Positions 34,131 through 42,740 of a stretch of DNA of 64,000 nucleotides are shown here, one piece after another. The number at the start of each line of letters is the position of its first letter. Position 1 is the first letter of the stretch. The stretch comes from an uncultured Sphingomonas sp. (GTDB taxonomy: Bacteria > Pseudomonadota > Alphaproteobacteria > Sphingomonadales > Sphingomonadaceae), in NCBI GenBank assembly GCA_946482655.1, contig CAMLSA010000005.1, forward strand, positions 1 through 64,000. Reading direction: 5' to 3'. Position numbers and translations under genes: made by a program. Below the pieces are notes generated by a model that saw nothing but the letters and a program-made list of their open reading frames with translations, made no database searches and was not told where the DNA came from.

Positions 34131-35768
34131 ATGCAGTTCGATTCTGCGTCATGGGCCAACGCGCCGGCAGACACTCCGCTTGAGGCATTGAGTCGGGCGG
34201 TTCGGTCGATCCCCGACGACATCTTCCTCGACTTCACGGGTTCGACCTTCACCTATGCCGAGGTTGATCGGCTATCGACTCGCATGGCACATGCCTTTGC
34301 GGATCTCGGCGTCACCGCCGGCCAGACGGTGCTGACGATGCTGGAAAGCGGTATCGACGCGGTGACCTGTTGGTTCGGGGTCAACAAGCTCGGCGCGATC
34401 TGGGTGCCGGTAAACACCGCCTATCGCCGCGCGTTCCTGCGCCATCAGGTCACCGACTCGGGCGCGCAGATCCTCGTCTGCGAACAGCATTATCTTGCCG
34501 CCTTGCTCGAGATCGCGGACGATCTGCCGGATGTGAAGCTGATCCTCTGCCGCGGCGAAGACGCGCTCGACCAGCTGTCGCCCGTTCCGCTTGCACGGCT
34601 AGACGACCATCGCGGAACCAGCGATGAGCCGTTGGACCGGCAGGTCCTTCCGACCGACATAGCCTGCCTGATCTACACGTCGGGAACGACGGGCCCGTCG
34701 AAGGGCTGCATGATCAGCCACAATTATCTCTGCCAGACCGGTCGACAGGGCAATGAGGGCATGCCCCTTCGTCCCGGCGAAACGATGTGGACGTGTCTGC
34801 CGATGTTCCACATCAGCACGATCGGCTACGTCATCGTCGCGGCGATGATGGCTCGGGCTCGTGCCTCGATTGCTCCGAATTTCTCGGTGTCGGGCTTCTG
34901 GATCGAAATAGAGCGCTCAGGCGCTACCATGGCGCAGTTGATGGCGTCGATCTTTCCGCTGCTCGCCCAGGCGCCAGACAATGACGCCATGAAACGCTGT
35001 TTCGGCCAGTTGCGGGCGGTATCTGGCGTGCCGATCACGCCGGAGTTACGCCAGATCTGGCACGAACGATTCGGCGTAAAGTATCTCAACAGTTATAGCT
35101 ACGGGCAGACCGAAGCCTCGAAACTGGCCCATCATCGTTTCGGTGAACCAACTCCCCCTGAATATTCCGCCGGCAAGGTCTGTGACGATTTCGACATCAT
35201 GATCGTCGATGACGATGGCCGCCCCCTGCCGCCGAACACGCCCGGCGAAATCTGGGCGCGCCCGCGCAAGCCGAACATCATGTTCGCGGGCTATTGGCGC
35301 CGGCCGGCCGAGACGGCGCACGTTTGGCATGATCTATGGATGCACACCGGCGACATCGCAAAGGTCGACGAGCAGGGCTATCTCTATTTCATCGACAGGA
35401 AGAAGGACTATGTCCGCAGCCGTGGCGAGAATATCTCGAGCTTCGAGGTCGAGCGTACGTTCATGCAGCATCCGGCGGTGAGTGAGGTCGCCTTTCATTC
35501 GATCCGTCGCGGGGCGGGCGAGGAGGAGGATCTCAAGGTGACGCTCGTGCTGCGGGAAGGCTGCACGATCGAGCACGCCGATCTTTGCCGCTGGGCAATC
35601 GACAACCTGCCCCATTTCGCGGTGCCCCGTTTCATCGAATATCGCAATTCGCTTCCGAAAACCCCTACCGGCCGGATCCAGAAGTTCCAGCTGCGCGACG
35701 AGGGCTGCACGAGCGAAACGTGGGACTCGATAGAGGCCGGCATCGTGGTGGTCAGACACAAAAGATAA
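34131..35768 (+). CDS. Acyl-CoA synthetase (AMP-forming), second of three, CaiC-like
   Basis: A 545-residue ANL ligase taken from the ATG at 34131; a longer frame begins at 34083. Motifs: IYTSGTTGPSKGC, SYGQTEASK, HTGDIAKVDEQGYLYFIDRK followed by KDYVRSRGENISSFEVE. The C-terminal motif reads PKTPTGRIQKFQLR, with Arg where most family members have the catalytic Lys (TGK). It is a close paralogue of the ligase at 42741 along its whole length. It converts a carboxylic acid to a CoA ester, or with the altered motif may do so less typically. The Rieske gene follows after 123 bp containing an operator-like site. Confidence 0.88.
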   Translation: MQFDSASWANAPADTPLEALSRAVRSIPDDIFLDFTGSTFTYAEVDRLSTRMAHAFADLGVTAGQTVLTMLESGIDAVTCWFGVNKLGAIWVPVNTAYRRAFLRHQVTDSGAQILVCEQHYLAALLEIADDLPDVKLILCRGEDALDQLSPVPLARLDDHRGTSDEPLDRQVLPTDIACLIYTSGTTGPSKGCMISHNYLCQTGRQGNEGMPLRPGETMWTCLPMFHISTIGYVIVAAMMARARASIAPNFSVSGFWIEIERSGATMAQLMASIFPLLAQAPDNDAMKRCFGQLRAVSGVPITPELRQIWHERFGVKYLNSYSYGQTEASKLAHHRFGEPTPPEYSAGKVCDDFDIMIVDDDGRPLPPNTPGEIWARPRKPNIMFAGYWRRPAETAHVWHDLWMHTGDIAKVDEQGYLYFIDRKKDYVRSRGENISSFEVERTFMQHPAVSEVAFHSIRRGAGEEEDLKVTLVLREGCTIEHADLCRWAIDNLPHFAVPRFIEYRNSLPKTPTGRIQKFQLRDEGCTSETWDSIEAGIVVVRHKR

Positions 35769-35803
35769 TCGACGAATCGCGATCCCGCTCCACGCCGGAC
35801 CAG

Positions 35804-35831
35804 CTTGCCAACCGTCCGGTCGGGTGATACG
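35804..35831. promoter_or_regulatory. Operator-like site upstream of the Rieske oxygenase
   Basis: The segment starts CTTGCCAACCGTCCGG (identical, inverted, to 15462-15477) and runs into GTCGGGTGATACG (35819-35831, identical to 22763-22775). It thus links the two other sites of the family. It lies about 60 bp before the Rieske start at 35892. Confidence 0.6.
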
Positions 35832-35891
35832 TTTCGACGGAGTGCTCTGAAGCGGATTCAACGCGGCTGGAGAGGGTCGAGGAGTGGCGAA

Positions 35892-37304
35892 ATGAATGTG
35901 TCGGTGAGCGATTCGTGGAAGGACTGGACACGGAGAGCCGATCAGAGCGTCCGGGCGGGAATGAGCTACCCGGAGGCCGTCGCAGGCGACCGCGTCGCGC
36001 CACCCGCCGACCTTCTGCAGGCATCGCCTCAGATCCTGACACGGTCGATCGACCGCGAGCGCTACGTCAGCGCGGCATTTCATCGTCGCGAGCTGGAAGG
36101 GCTGTGGCCCCATGTCTGGCAATTCGCCTGTCGCGAGGAGGAATTGCCTGAATCCGGCGACATCGTCGTTTACGAGATCGCGAATAAATCCTTCCTGATC
36201 GTGCGCGGCAATGATGGCCGGATCCGGGCGTTCAGAAACACTTGCCTCCATCGTGGGACCAAGCTCTGCACCGGCGACACGAGCGTTCCGCAATTGCGAT
36301 GCCCCTTCCACGGCTTCACCTGGAGCCTGGAGGGCGAATTGATCGACGTTCCCAGCCGATGGGATTTCCCGGACCTCGATGACGAGGCGGCGCGCCTTCG
36401 TGAAGTCCGCGCCGACGCATGGGGCGGGTTCGTCTTCATCAACGAGGATCGAACGGCACCCGGTCTGCTCGAGTATATCGAGGTAATTCCACAGCATTTC
36501 AGCGGATTCATGGATTATAAGGACAAGTATATTGCCGCGCGGTTCCGCAAAATCCTTCCGTGTAACTGGAAGCTTGGCATCGAGGCGTTCATCGAGGGAT
36601 ATCATTCTCTGGAGACGCATCCCCAGGTCACTCCATTCTCCACCGATGAGAACGCGCAATATGACGTTCTCGGGCGACATGTCAGTCGCTTTCTGATCGC
36701 GACCGGTATGGCGAGCGGCCAGGTCGCGGAGACGCTGTCGGAGCAGGCCGTGTTCGAGGCCATGTCCGTGACGGCCGGCGCGGTTGAAGTGCCTGCCGTG
36801 CCGGAAGGCATGACTGCACGGACCTTCGCTGCCGAACTGGCGCGCCGGGCCGCGACCGAGAAGACGCAGCGTGACTATTCGACTTGCTCCGACGCCGAAG
36901 CTATAGATGCGAACCAATATTCGATTTTCCCCAACATGATATTGTTTCGCAGCCTGAGCCTGCCAGTGGTCTATCGGTTCCGGCCGAACCGGCACGATCA
37001 GCATTCCTGCATCTTCGATCTGTACTTCATGCAGGAAGTCCCGGCCGAGGGCGAACGTCCCTATCCGGCGGACGTGCAGGAACTCGGGGACATGACATTT
37101 GCCGAAGCGATGAAGGATTTCTCCCCCTTCCTCGGCCGGGTGTACGATCAGGACACGCAGAACGTGGGTATGCAGCAGTCGGGACTGGACGGTGCCGTCG
37201 ACGAACCGATGTTTATGTCGCGTGAAATGGAAACGCGCATCAAACATCTTGAACAGGTGATTGACGAATACCTCACCGAATACGCACCGCGGAAAGCACA
37301 ATGA
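35892..37304 (+). CDS. Rieske non-heme iron oxygenase, large (alpha) subunit
   Basis: A 470-residue oxygenase from the ATG at 35892 (GAGGAG 7 nt upstream). The Rieske [2Fe-2S] ligands are Cys118-x-His120 (CLHRG) and Cys137-x2-His140 (CPFHGF). The catalytic iron ligands are in EAFIEGYHSLETH (two His), with an Asp probably further on. These enzymes insert one or both oxygen atoms into aromatic or alicyclic rings, or demethylate ethers. No small beta subunit, ferredoxin or reductase gene lies nearby, so it may be a homo-oligomeric (alpha3) type using shared electron carriers. A VOC protein follows 31 bp later, and an operator-like site lies just upstream. Confidence 0.9.
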   Translation: MNVSVSDSWKDWTRRADQSVRAGMSYPEAVAGDRVAPPADLLQASPQILTRSIDRERYVSAAFHRRELEGLWPHVWQFACREEELPESGDIVVYEIANKSFLIVRGNDGRIRAFRNTCLHRGTKLCTGDTSVPQLRCPFHGFTWSLEGELIDVPSRWDFPDLDDEAARLREVRADAWGGFVFINEDRTAPGLLEYIEVIPQHFSGFMDYKDKYIAARFRKILPCNWKLGIEAFIEGYHSLETHPQVTPFSTDENAQYDVLGRHVSRFLIATGMASGQVAETLSEQAVFEAMSVTAGAVEVPAVPEGMTARTFAAELARRAATEKTQRDYSTCSDAEAIDANQYSIFPNMILFRSLSLPVVYRFRPNRHDQHSCIFDLYFMQEVPAEGERPYPADVQELGDMTFAEAMKDFSPFLGRVYDQDTQNVGMQQSGLDGAVDEPMFMSREMETRIKHLEQVIDEYLTEYAPRKAQ

Positions 37305-37335
37305 AAAGCGAACAAACCCCAGGAGCGAGGTTTCG

Positions 37336-37812
37336 ATGATTAGAGGCATCCATCACGTTGCGATCAACACCACCAACTACGACGCGATCATCGATTTTTA
37401 TGGACGGGCGTTTGGCTTCCGGCCAGCCGCGAAAGAGTACAGCTGGAAGGACAGCGAGTATGTGGACAGCGTGGTCGGCCTGAAGAATTCGGCGGCGCGC
37501 ACGGTCATGCTCAAAGCCGGCAACACCTATCTGGAAGTGTTCGAATATTTCGCCCCACCGGCCCGCGATGCCGATCCGCTGCGCCCCTGCGACCGAGGCT
37601 ATACGCACTTTGCCGTTGATACGGACGATATCGAGACGGATTATCCACGTCTGATCGAGGCGGGGATGACGTTCGTCCGCTCGGTCCCCGACGCGCAGGA
37701 TGGCATTCGCGCCGTCTATGGAAAGGATCCCGACGGCAATGTGATCGAACTGCAGCAACTTCCGAAAAGCCACGACTTCGCGCTCGAGCGACTGGATGAG
37801 ACTGCGGAATAG
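37336..37812 (+). CDS. VOC (glyoxalase/dioxygenase fold) family protein
   Basis: A 158-residue single-copy VOC protein from the ATG at 37336, with GGAGCGAGG upstream. It has the family layout: MIRGIHHVAINTTNYDAIID (metal His), a Glu in YLEVFEY, GYTHFAVDTDDIE (His) and DPDGNVIELQQLP (Glu), which could form the usual two-module metal site. The family includes lactoylglutathione lyases, epimerases and extradiol dioxygenases; at this length it is not a classical two-domain extradiol enzyme. Placed directly after the Rieske oxygenase it may rearrange or open the oxygenation product. Confidence 0.8.
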   Translation: MIRGIHHVAINTTNYDAIIDFYGRAFGFRPAAKEYSWKDSEYVDSVVGLKNSAARTVMLKAGNTYLEVFEYFAPPARDADPLRPCDRGYTHFAVDTDDIETDYPRLIEAGMTFVRSVPDAQDGIRAVYGKDPDGNVIELQQLPKSHDFALERLDETAE

Positions 37813-37913
37813 GTGACGCCGTCGGGATAAGGCGCACGCGGCGGGCCGCAGCGTCCTGGCGAGGGATTGGGACGCGAACCCGCCATTGCGCAAGAAAGTC
37901 GAGAGGAAAGCTG

Positions 37914-39647
37914 ATGCGGGGTGCACGTAGGGGAACAGGCGTGCGGCCTCCACTGGTGGTGACGGACGCGGATTTCCAGTGGGATGATCAGGCCGACGTC
38001 GTGGTTGTCGGCTTCGGCGGCGCGGGTGCCGCGGCAGCCATCGAGGCGCGCGAGAACGGAGCCGAGGTTCTAGCGATCGATCGCTTCAGCGGCGGCGGTG
38101 CGACGGCTTACAGCGGCGGCGTCAATTATGTCGGCGGCACGCGACACCAACGGTCCTCGGGCTTCGACGACACTCCCGAGGAGATGTTCAATTACCTGTC
38201 CCAGGAAGTAAAGTCGGTCCAGCCTGACACGTTGAGGCGCTACTGCGATAGCAGCAACGCCGATCTCGAATGGCTGGAGAAGCATGGCATCGAATATGGA
38301 TCGAACGCCTTCCTCGGGAAGACGGCCTGGCCGCCCGACGGCAATTGGCTTTACTTCTCCGGCAACGAACAGGCACTGGCGTTCAAGGACAAGGCGAAGC
38401 CCGCCCCCCGGGGGCATCGCATCGCCACTCCGGGCTTCGGCGGACATGTTCATTTCGCCCGGCTGAAGGAAGCGGCGGCGCGCTTGGGCGTGCGGATGAT
38501 GATCCACGCGCCGGCCCAGCGCCTGATCGTTGACGAGGCGGGGCAGGTCCTCGGCGTGGAAGTCAACGCCCTCCCGGAGGCGCTGTGGGCCAGGCACGAC
38601 GAATTATATGCGGTAGTCAGCCCGTGGAAGCCGCTGAACAATCGGAAGGCCGAACGCGCTATAGAAAAATGCCGGGCGCTGGAGGCCGGTGTCGTGGCGC
38701 CGAGGCGTATCCGCGCCCTGGGCGGCGTTGTCATCGCCACCGGCGGCTTCATCTACAATGTGGATCTCCTCGAGACGCACCTCGGCCTGCTCGGTCGCAA
38801 CTACAACGCACTGCTGCGACTTGGTTCGATGGGATGCGATGGCAGCGGCATCGAACTCGGCGAATCGGTCGGCGGAGCGACAGGGATGATGGATCGGGCC
38901 TATATCGGCCGGCCGATCGCTCCGCCCGAAGCCTTTCTTCACGGGCTGATGGTCAACGTCCGCGGCGAGCGCTTCGTCAACGAGGATGCGTATCAGACGC
39001 AGTTCGGCGACAGGCTGGTCGAACAACCCGAAGACGGTCGCGCATTCCTGATCCTCGACAATGAGCAATTCTGGACGGGCGTAAGGCAGTCGATGTTTCC
39101 CGGCAAAGGCCTGTTCATGCTTTTCGGCGCGCCCGCGTTGTTCAACATCGTAATGGGAGGAACGAAGCGCGGCAAAACTTTGGAAGCGCTTGCCAGAAAA
39201 TGCGGCATCGACGCGAAGGGACTGGAATGCATGGTCTCGGATTTCAACGCGCGCCTGCGTCGCGGCGAGGGCGATGTGTTCGGCAAATCTCCAGACAAGC
39301 TTCTTCCGGTCGAGAAAGGCCCGTTTTATGCGGTGAATGTCTCTCTCAACAACAAATTCGGTCCTAGCTTCGCACTCACGCTCGGCGGCCTCGTCCCGAA
39401 CGAGGCGACCGGCGAGGTTCGCGGCCGAGATGGTGTCGACATCGTCGGTCTATATGTTGCCGGCCGTGCCGCGGTGGGCCTCTGCTCCAGCGGTTACATG
39501 AGCGGACTCGCCATTGCGGACACGGTATTCTCGGGCCGCCGCGCCGGTAGGAGCGCCGCCGTGCGCTCCGCCCGCTCCTCCGACCCCAGTGAAAAACCGA
39601 TCAGACGTCAGCCGCTCGAAGATTCACCTCATGGAGACGCGAAGTGA
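37914..39647 (+). CDS. FAD-dependent oxidoreductase, KstD/fumarate-reductase-like (paralogue 2)
   Basis: A 577-residue flavoprotein, paralogue of the 12680-14356 product. FAD motif VVVVGFGGAGAA is at residues 29-40, followed by GGGATAYSGGVNYVGGTRHQ, then YFSGNE and RFVNEDAYQTQ. The C-terminal segment is YVAGRAAVGLCSSGYMSGLA. It is probably a dehydrogenase or reductase for a cyclic ketone or enone. Keeping two related oxidases, plus the KstD-like enzyme at 5747, suggests successive desaturations of one skeleton or parallel substrates. The last about 30 residues are Arg/Ser-rich and may be unstructured. Confidence 0.82.
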   Translation: MRGARRGTGVRPPLVVTDADFQWDDQADVVVVGFGGAGAAAAIEARENGAEVLAIDRFSGGGATAYSGGVNYVGGTRHQRSSGFDDTPEEMFNYLSQEVKSVQPDTLRRYCDSSNADLEWLEKHGIEYGSNAFLGKTAWPPDGNWLYFSGNEQALAFKDKAKPAPRGHRIATPGFGGHVHFARLKEAAARLGVRMMIHAPAQRLIVDEAGQVLGVEVNALPEALWARHDELYAVVSPWKPLNNRKAERAIEKCRALEAGVVAPRRIRALGGVVIATGGFIYNVDLLETHLGLLGRNYNALLRLGSMGCDGSGIELGESVGGATGMMDRAYIGRPIAPPEAFLHGLMVNVRGERFVNEDAYQTQFGDRLVEQPEDGRAFLILDNEQFWTGVRQSMFPGKGLFMLFGAPALFNIVMGGTKRGKTLEALARKCGIDAKGLECMVSDFNARLRRGEGDVFGKSPDKLLPVEKGPFYAVNVSLNNKFGPSFALTLGGLVPNEATGEVRGRDGVDIVGLYVAGRAAVGLCSSGYMSGLAIADTVFSGRRAGRSAAVRSARSSDPSEKPIRRQPLEDSPHGDAK

Positions 39648-39727
39648 ACTGATGGACTGCTCCCCCTGCGCTGGATCTCACTACGGATGCGTTCGGGACC
39701 AATCTCATCGACGATGTGATCTCTGAC

Positions 39728-40399
39728 CTAAGCTCGCGCGGGCGCGCTTGCGGTGCAAAGCTCCAGCATGGAAGCGGTATCGCGAACATCCGCGAACACC
39801 GCGCTGAGGTTGGTCAGCGATGCATTGTGCTCTTCATCGGTCAGGGCCGCCGTGGCATCCGAGATGAAAAAGGTCTTATATCCCAGCTGATTGGCATCAT
39901 GGGCGGTCGTTTCGCAACAGCAATTGGTAGCGACGCCCGTCACCACCACCGTATCGATCCCTCTCGCGGCAAGCTCCTCCTGCAGGGAGGAGGAATTATG
40001 CGTGAGCGCACTGAACCGATATTTGTTCAGCACCAGATCCCCGTCCCGCAGGTCCATGCGCTCGTCCAGCTCGTGACCTCTAGTGTCCGCGCGGAAGGAA
40101 TTCCAAAGCTCGTTGAGCCGGGGGATCGCCATCTGCCAATCAGGCATCGCGCGCGGCTTCTCGTCCGTTATCGTATGCCGGGTATAGACCACAATGCCAC
40201 CGCCGGCGCGAACGGCCGCCGCCAGGCGATTGATGTTCGGGACGATGTCTCGCGAATGTTGCGTGGCGAAACGCTGCCCTTCCGCGACGAATATGACCTG
40301 CATGTCGATGATCAGCAATGCGGTGGTGGGCAGGTTGATGCCGTCGAATCTTGCCAGCGCCCTGGCTTCGACCCAGTCGGGAACGCGAATCTCGTGCAT
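39728..40399 (-). CDS. Isochorismatase-like cysteine hydrolase
   Basis: A 223-residue enzyme from the ATG at 40399 (AAAGGAGAGG upstream). It carries the catalytic triad of the isochorismatase family: Asp32 (LLIIDMQ), Lys126 (LNKYRF) and Cys161 in ATNCCCETTAHDA. The family includes N-carbamoylsarcosine amidohydrolases, nicotinamidases and arylamidases, which cleave C-N bonds via a thioester, and also true isochorismatases. The cis-peptide VTGVAT before the Cys is typical. It lies on the minus strand between the plus-strand FAD oxidase and the LysR gene. With the amidohydrolase at 28530 it hints that the degraded compound may contain an amide, but that link is speculative. Confidence 0.85.
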   Translation of the reverse strand: MHEIRVPDWVEARALARFDGINLPTTALLIIDMQVIFVAEGQRFATQHSRDIVPNINRLAAAVRAGGGIVVYTRHTITDEKPRAMPDWQMAIPRLNELWNSFRADTRGHELDERMDLRDGDLVLNKYRFSALTHNSSSLQEELAARGIDTVVVTGVATNCCCETTAHDANQLGYKTFFISDATAALTDEEHNASLTNLSAVFADVRDTASMLELCTASAPARA

Positions 40400-40526
40400 G
40401 CGCCTCTCCTTTGCCCATCCTTTTGTCATTGCCGCTTTCTGGATGACCATCTCGGTCGTCAAGTCCGCGGGTGCTCGCGACAGCATGAGCCGGGCCCTGA
40501 CGGAATCATGAGCGGGCGGGTGATGT

Positions 40527-41432
40527 CTATGACATGGCGCCGTCCAGTTCCGCGCGAGATGCCTCAACCTTCTCGCGAATGAAGCGGCTCACTGCTCGTA
40601 CGCGAGGGGGGCACTCGCTGTCGACCGGCGTGACAATCCAATATGTCCTGCGAAAATAAGCCTCATTCGGAAGCACTCTCACCAATGACGGGTCGTGCGC
40701 CGCGACATATCCCGGAAGAATCCCCAGACAGTGCCCGTGCGAGATCATCTTCATTTGTGCCTGAAGGCTTGATGTGCGCAGCTTGATCCACTTGCAGCCT
40801 AGGCTTTCCGGAAGCGCGGCCAGCTCGGGTGCGGTTAGAAGATTGTCTATTAAGCCGACAAACGGATGGTTCTGCAGATCGGCGCGGTCGGCGATCCGAG
40901 CGGCAGATGCGAGGTACTTTGGATGTGCATACACGAAAAGCCTGAAATCTACCAGCCGCTCCCGCTGGAATCGGCGATTCATTGGGGGCTCAAGTGTGAT
41001 GAAGAGATCTGCTTGCGATCGCGATAGTGATAATCGATTTGAGGTGACCATTTCTATCTTAACGTTCGGCAGCGCCTCTGCGATCTCCAAGATGTGGCGC
41101 GCAAGGAAGAACACTCCAAACTCTTCCAAGGCAATGATGCGAACGTTTCCGGAAACGGCTTGCCTATCGGAGGCTACTTCATTTTCCGCTCGAACGGCTT
41201 CAGCCTCGATCGTTCGTGCCGCTACCATCAATTGTTCGCCGGCTGGCGTGAGATTATACCCAAGACGAGTACGCTCGAACAACCTGACGTTAAGCGACTG
41301 CTCCAGCGCCTCAAGCCTCCGACTTACGGTGGCATGATCCACACCCATTTGTCGAGCGGCGCGCGAGAGCTTTCCGCACCGTGCAGTAGCGAGAAAATAT
41401 TGCAAGTCATTCCAGTCAAAGCGTTTCGTCAT
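40527..41432 (-). CDS. LysR family transcriptional regulator
   Basis: A 301-residue regulator from the ATG at 41432; the open frame extends far upstream without conservation. N-terminal winged HTH is at about residues 6-63: WNDLQYFLATARCGKLSRAA, then VDHATVSRRLEALEQSLNVR and LFERT. The effector domain follows. It is divergent from the TauD dioxygenase at 41803 across a 370-bp gap, the classic LysR arrangement. It therefore probably controls the dioxygenase and perhaps the CoA ligase and PrpD genes behind it. Its subgroup looks like typical proteobacterial regulators of the GcvA-like length. Confidence 0.88.
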   Translation of the reverse strand: MTKRFDWNDLQYFLATARCGKLSRAARQMGVDHATVSRRLEALEQSLNVRLFERTRLGYNLTPAGEQLMVAARTIEAEAVRAENEVASDRQAVSGNVRIIALEEFGVFFLARHILEIAEALPNVKIEMVTSNRLSLSRSQADLFITLEPPMNRRFQRERLVDFRLFVYAHPKYLASAARIADRADLQNHPFVGLIDNLLTAPELAALPESLGCKWIKLRTSSLQAQMKMISHGHCLGILPGYVAAHDPSLVRVLPNEAYFRRTYWIVTPVDSECPPRVRAVSRFIREKVEASRAELDGAMS

Positions 41433-41802
41433 CCTCTCGCCCGCCCTGTGCTGCTCTGCCAAACGTGGCTGTCGTCCGCTGAGCTCTATTCCCTGTCGCA
41501 ACCCGTCACAATGGACTGCGGCGTGCTTCGTCCTGGTGGCAAGATCTTTTCGCACCGGTGGCGGGTTTGAATAGAACGCGTCTGTGGACGCGCTCCCGTA
41601 GCCCGTCCGCTTCCGGCGCTCGCATCGGCTCACCTCGCTGATGGGAAAAGCGCATGGCTGCTGTGCGGGAACACACATACCCGACCCCCTGGATTTCTGG
41701 TACCGGCCTGGAATGCTGGTCGCGCGTTGAGTTCTCGCGCTGTCGGGAGGGCATGAAGATGGTAGGGCCGCTTCTTGCCTCTGAACTCGGAGACAAGATC
41801 GA
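41433..41802. promoter_or_regulatory. Divergent LysR/TauD promoter region
   Basis: A 370-bp gap between the divergent LysR and dioxygenase genes. No gene is supported. A LysR-type T-N11-A dyad is expected here, but I could not single out one convincingly. GAGTTC (about 41729) and GAACTC (about 41784) form a widely spaced inverted pair of uncertain meaning. Confidence 0.35.
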
Positions 41803-42678
41803 ATGGACATTCAGCCCGTCACCCCCTCGATCGGCGCCGTACTGACGGGCGTCGACGTGACCAGCGCGACGCCGAACGTCATCGAGGCGATCCGATCCGC
41901 GCTGTTACGGCACAAGGTCGTTTTTTTTCGTGATCAGGATATTCAGGCCGAGGATTTCGTCGAATTTGCCGAGCAGTTCGGCCCGACGACGCTCCACCAC
42001 CCGATCATGCCTGTCACGCCGGCATCCGGCGGCAACTCCGAAAAGGCGAAAGCTAGCATCTGGGAACGCGACAACAGTTATCGATCGGACCATTGGCACA
42101 CCGACGTCACCTTCATCGATCGACCGGTCTCGATTTCGCTGCTGCGGTGCATGACCTGCCCCGAAGTGGGAGGCGATACGCTCTTCGCCAACACGGTCAC
42201 CGCTTATGAGCGGCTTCCCGAGTCCCTGCGGACGCTCGCTGACAGTCTTCGAGTGGTGCACTCGACTGGGCGCGTGTCTCGCGAGCGGGGTTCGTGGAAA
42301 TCGAATCTGGGCGCCTTCGTCACTGAGCATCCCGTCGTTCGGGTGCTTTCGGAAACGGGAGAGAGGTCACTCATCCTCGGCTCGTTTGCCGAGCAGATCG
42401 TCGGATATACGTCCGACGCGTCCGCCGCGCTCCTCAAGACGTTCCAGGATTATATCCTGAAGCCGGAAAACGTGGTGCGCTGGCGTTGGCGTCCCGGTGA
42501 CCTGGTGATGTGGGATAATCGGGCAACGCAGCATTATGCCGTCAATGACTACGGCGATGCACCGAGGCTCATGCAGCGGCTCACCGTCGCGGGCGGCATT
42601 CCCATCGGCACCGACGGCCGAAGCAGCGTGGCGATCTGCGGCGACGCATCCCCGTTCAGCCCTATCGGCCCCGCCTAG
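41803..42678 (+). CDS. TauD/TfdA family Fe(II)/2-oxoglutarate dioxygenase (first of three)
   Basis: A 291-residue dioxygenase. Iron ligands are His99 and Asp101 (HWHTDVTF) and the distal His in WDNRATQHYAVNDY; the 2-oxoglutarate Arg is in PRLMQRLTVAG. The family hydroxylates next to a heteroatom so that sulfite, an alcohol or an amine leaves (taurine, alkyl sulfates, phenoxyacetates). It is divergent from the LysR regulator and followed after 62 bp by a CoA ligase with a structured leader. It might release a carboxylate that the ligase then activates. Confidence 0.9.
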   Translation: MDIQPVTPSIGAVLTGVDVTSATPNVIEAIRSALLRHKVVFFRDQDIQAEDFVEFAEQFGPTTLHHPIMPVTPASGGNSEKAKASIWERDNSYRSDHWHTDVTFIDRPVSISLLRCMTCPEVGGDTLFANTVTAYERLPESLRTLADSLRVVHSTGRVSRERGSWKSNLGAFVTEHPVVRVLSETGERSLILGSFAEQIVGYTSDASAALLKTFQDYILKPENVVRWRWRPGDLVMWDNRATQHYAVNDYGDAPRLMQRLTVAGGIPIGTDGRSSVAICGDASPFSPIGPA

Positions 42679-42705
42679 CGGCGGCGGAAGATATTGAAAT
42701 ATAAG

Positions 42706-42734
42706 CCCCTCGGCCGGCCGCGGGGCCGAAGGGG
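42706..42734 (+). promoter_or_regulatory. Hairpin sequestering the ribosome site of the third CoA ligase
   Basis: CCCCTCGGCC (42706-42715) can pair with GGCCGAAGGGG (42724-42734), ten pairs with one bulged A. The 3' arm contains the GGGG of the Shine-Dalgarno GGGGAG, 6-7 nt before the ATG at 42741. Translation may thus be reduced unless the hairpin is opened, for example by ribosomes finishing the upstream gene. Confidence 0.55.
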
Positions 42735-42740
42735 AGTGCG

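Noticed and set aside
35334..37349. Minus-strand frame of 671 codons across the CoA ligase and Rieske genes
   Set aside because: It spans two well-defined plus-strand genes and an intergenic operator; no recognisable domain.
42560..42600. Apparent loss of an iron-ligand His (LMQR instead of LMHR) in the TauD protein at 41803
   Set aside because: By comparison with taurine dioxygenase the distal iron ligand is the His in TQHYA, which is present; the His before the Arg is not a ligand.
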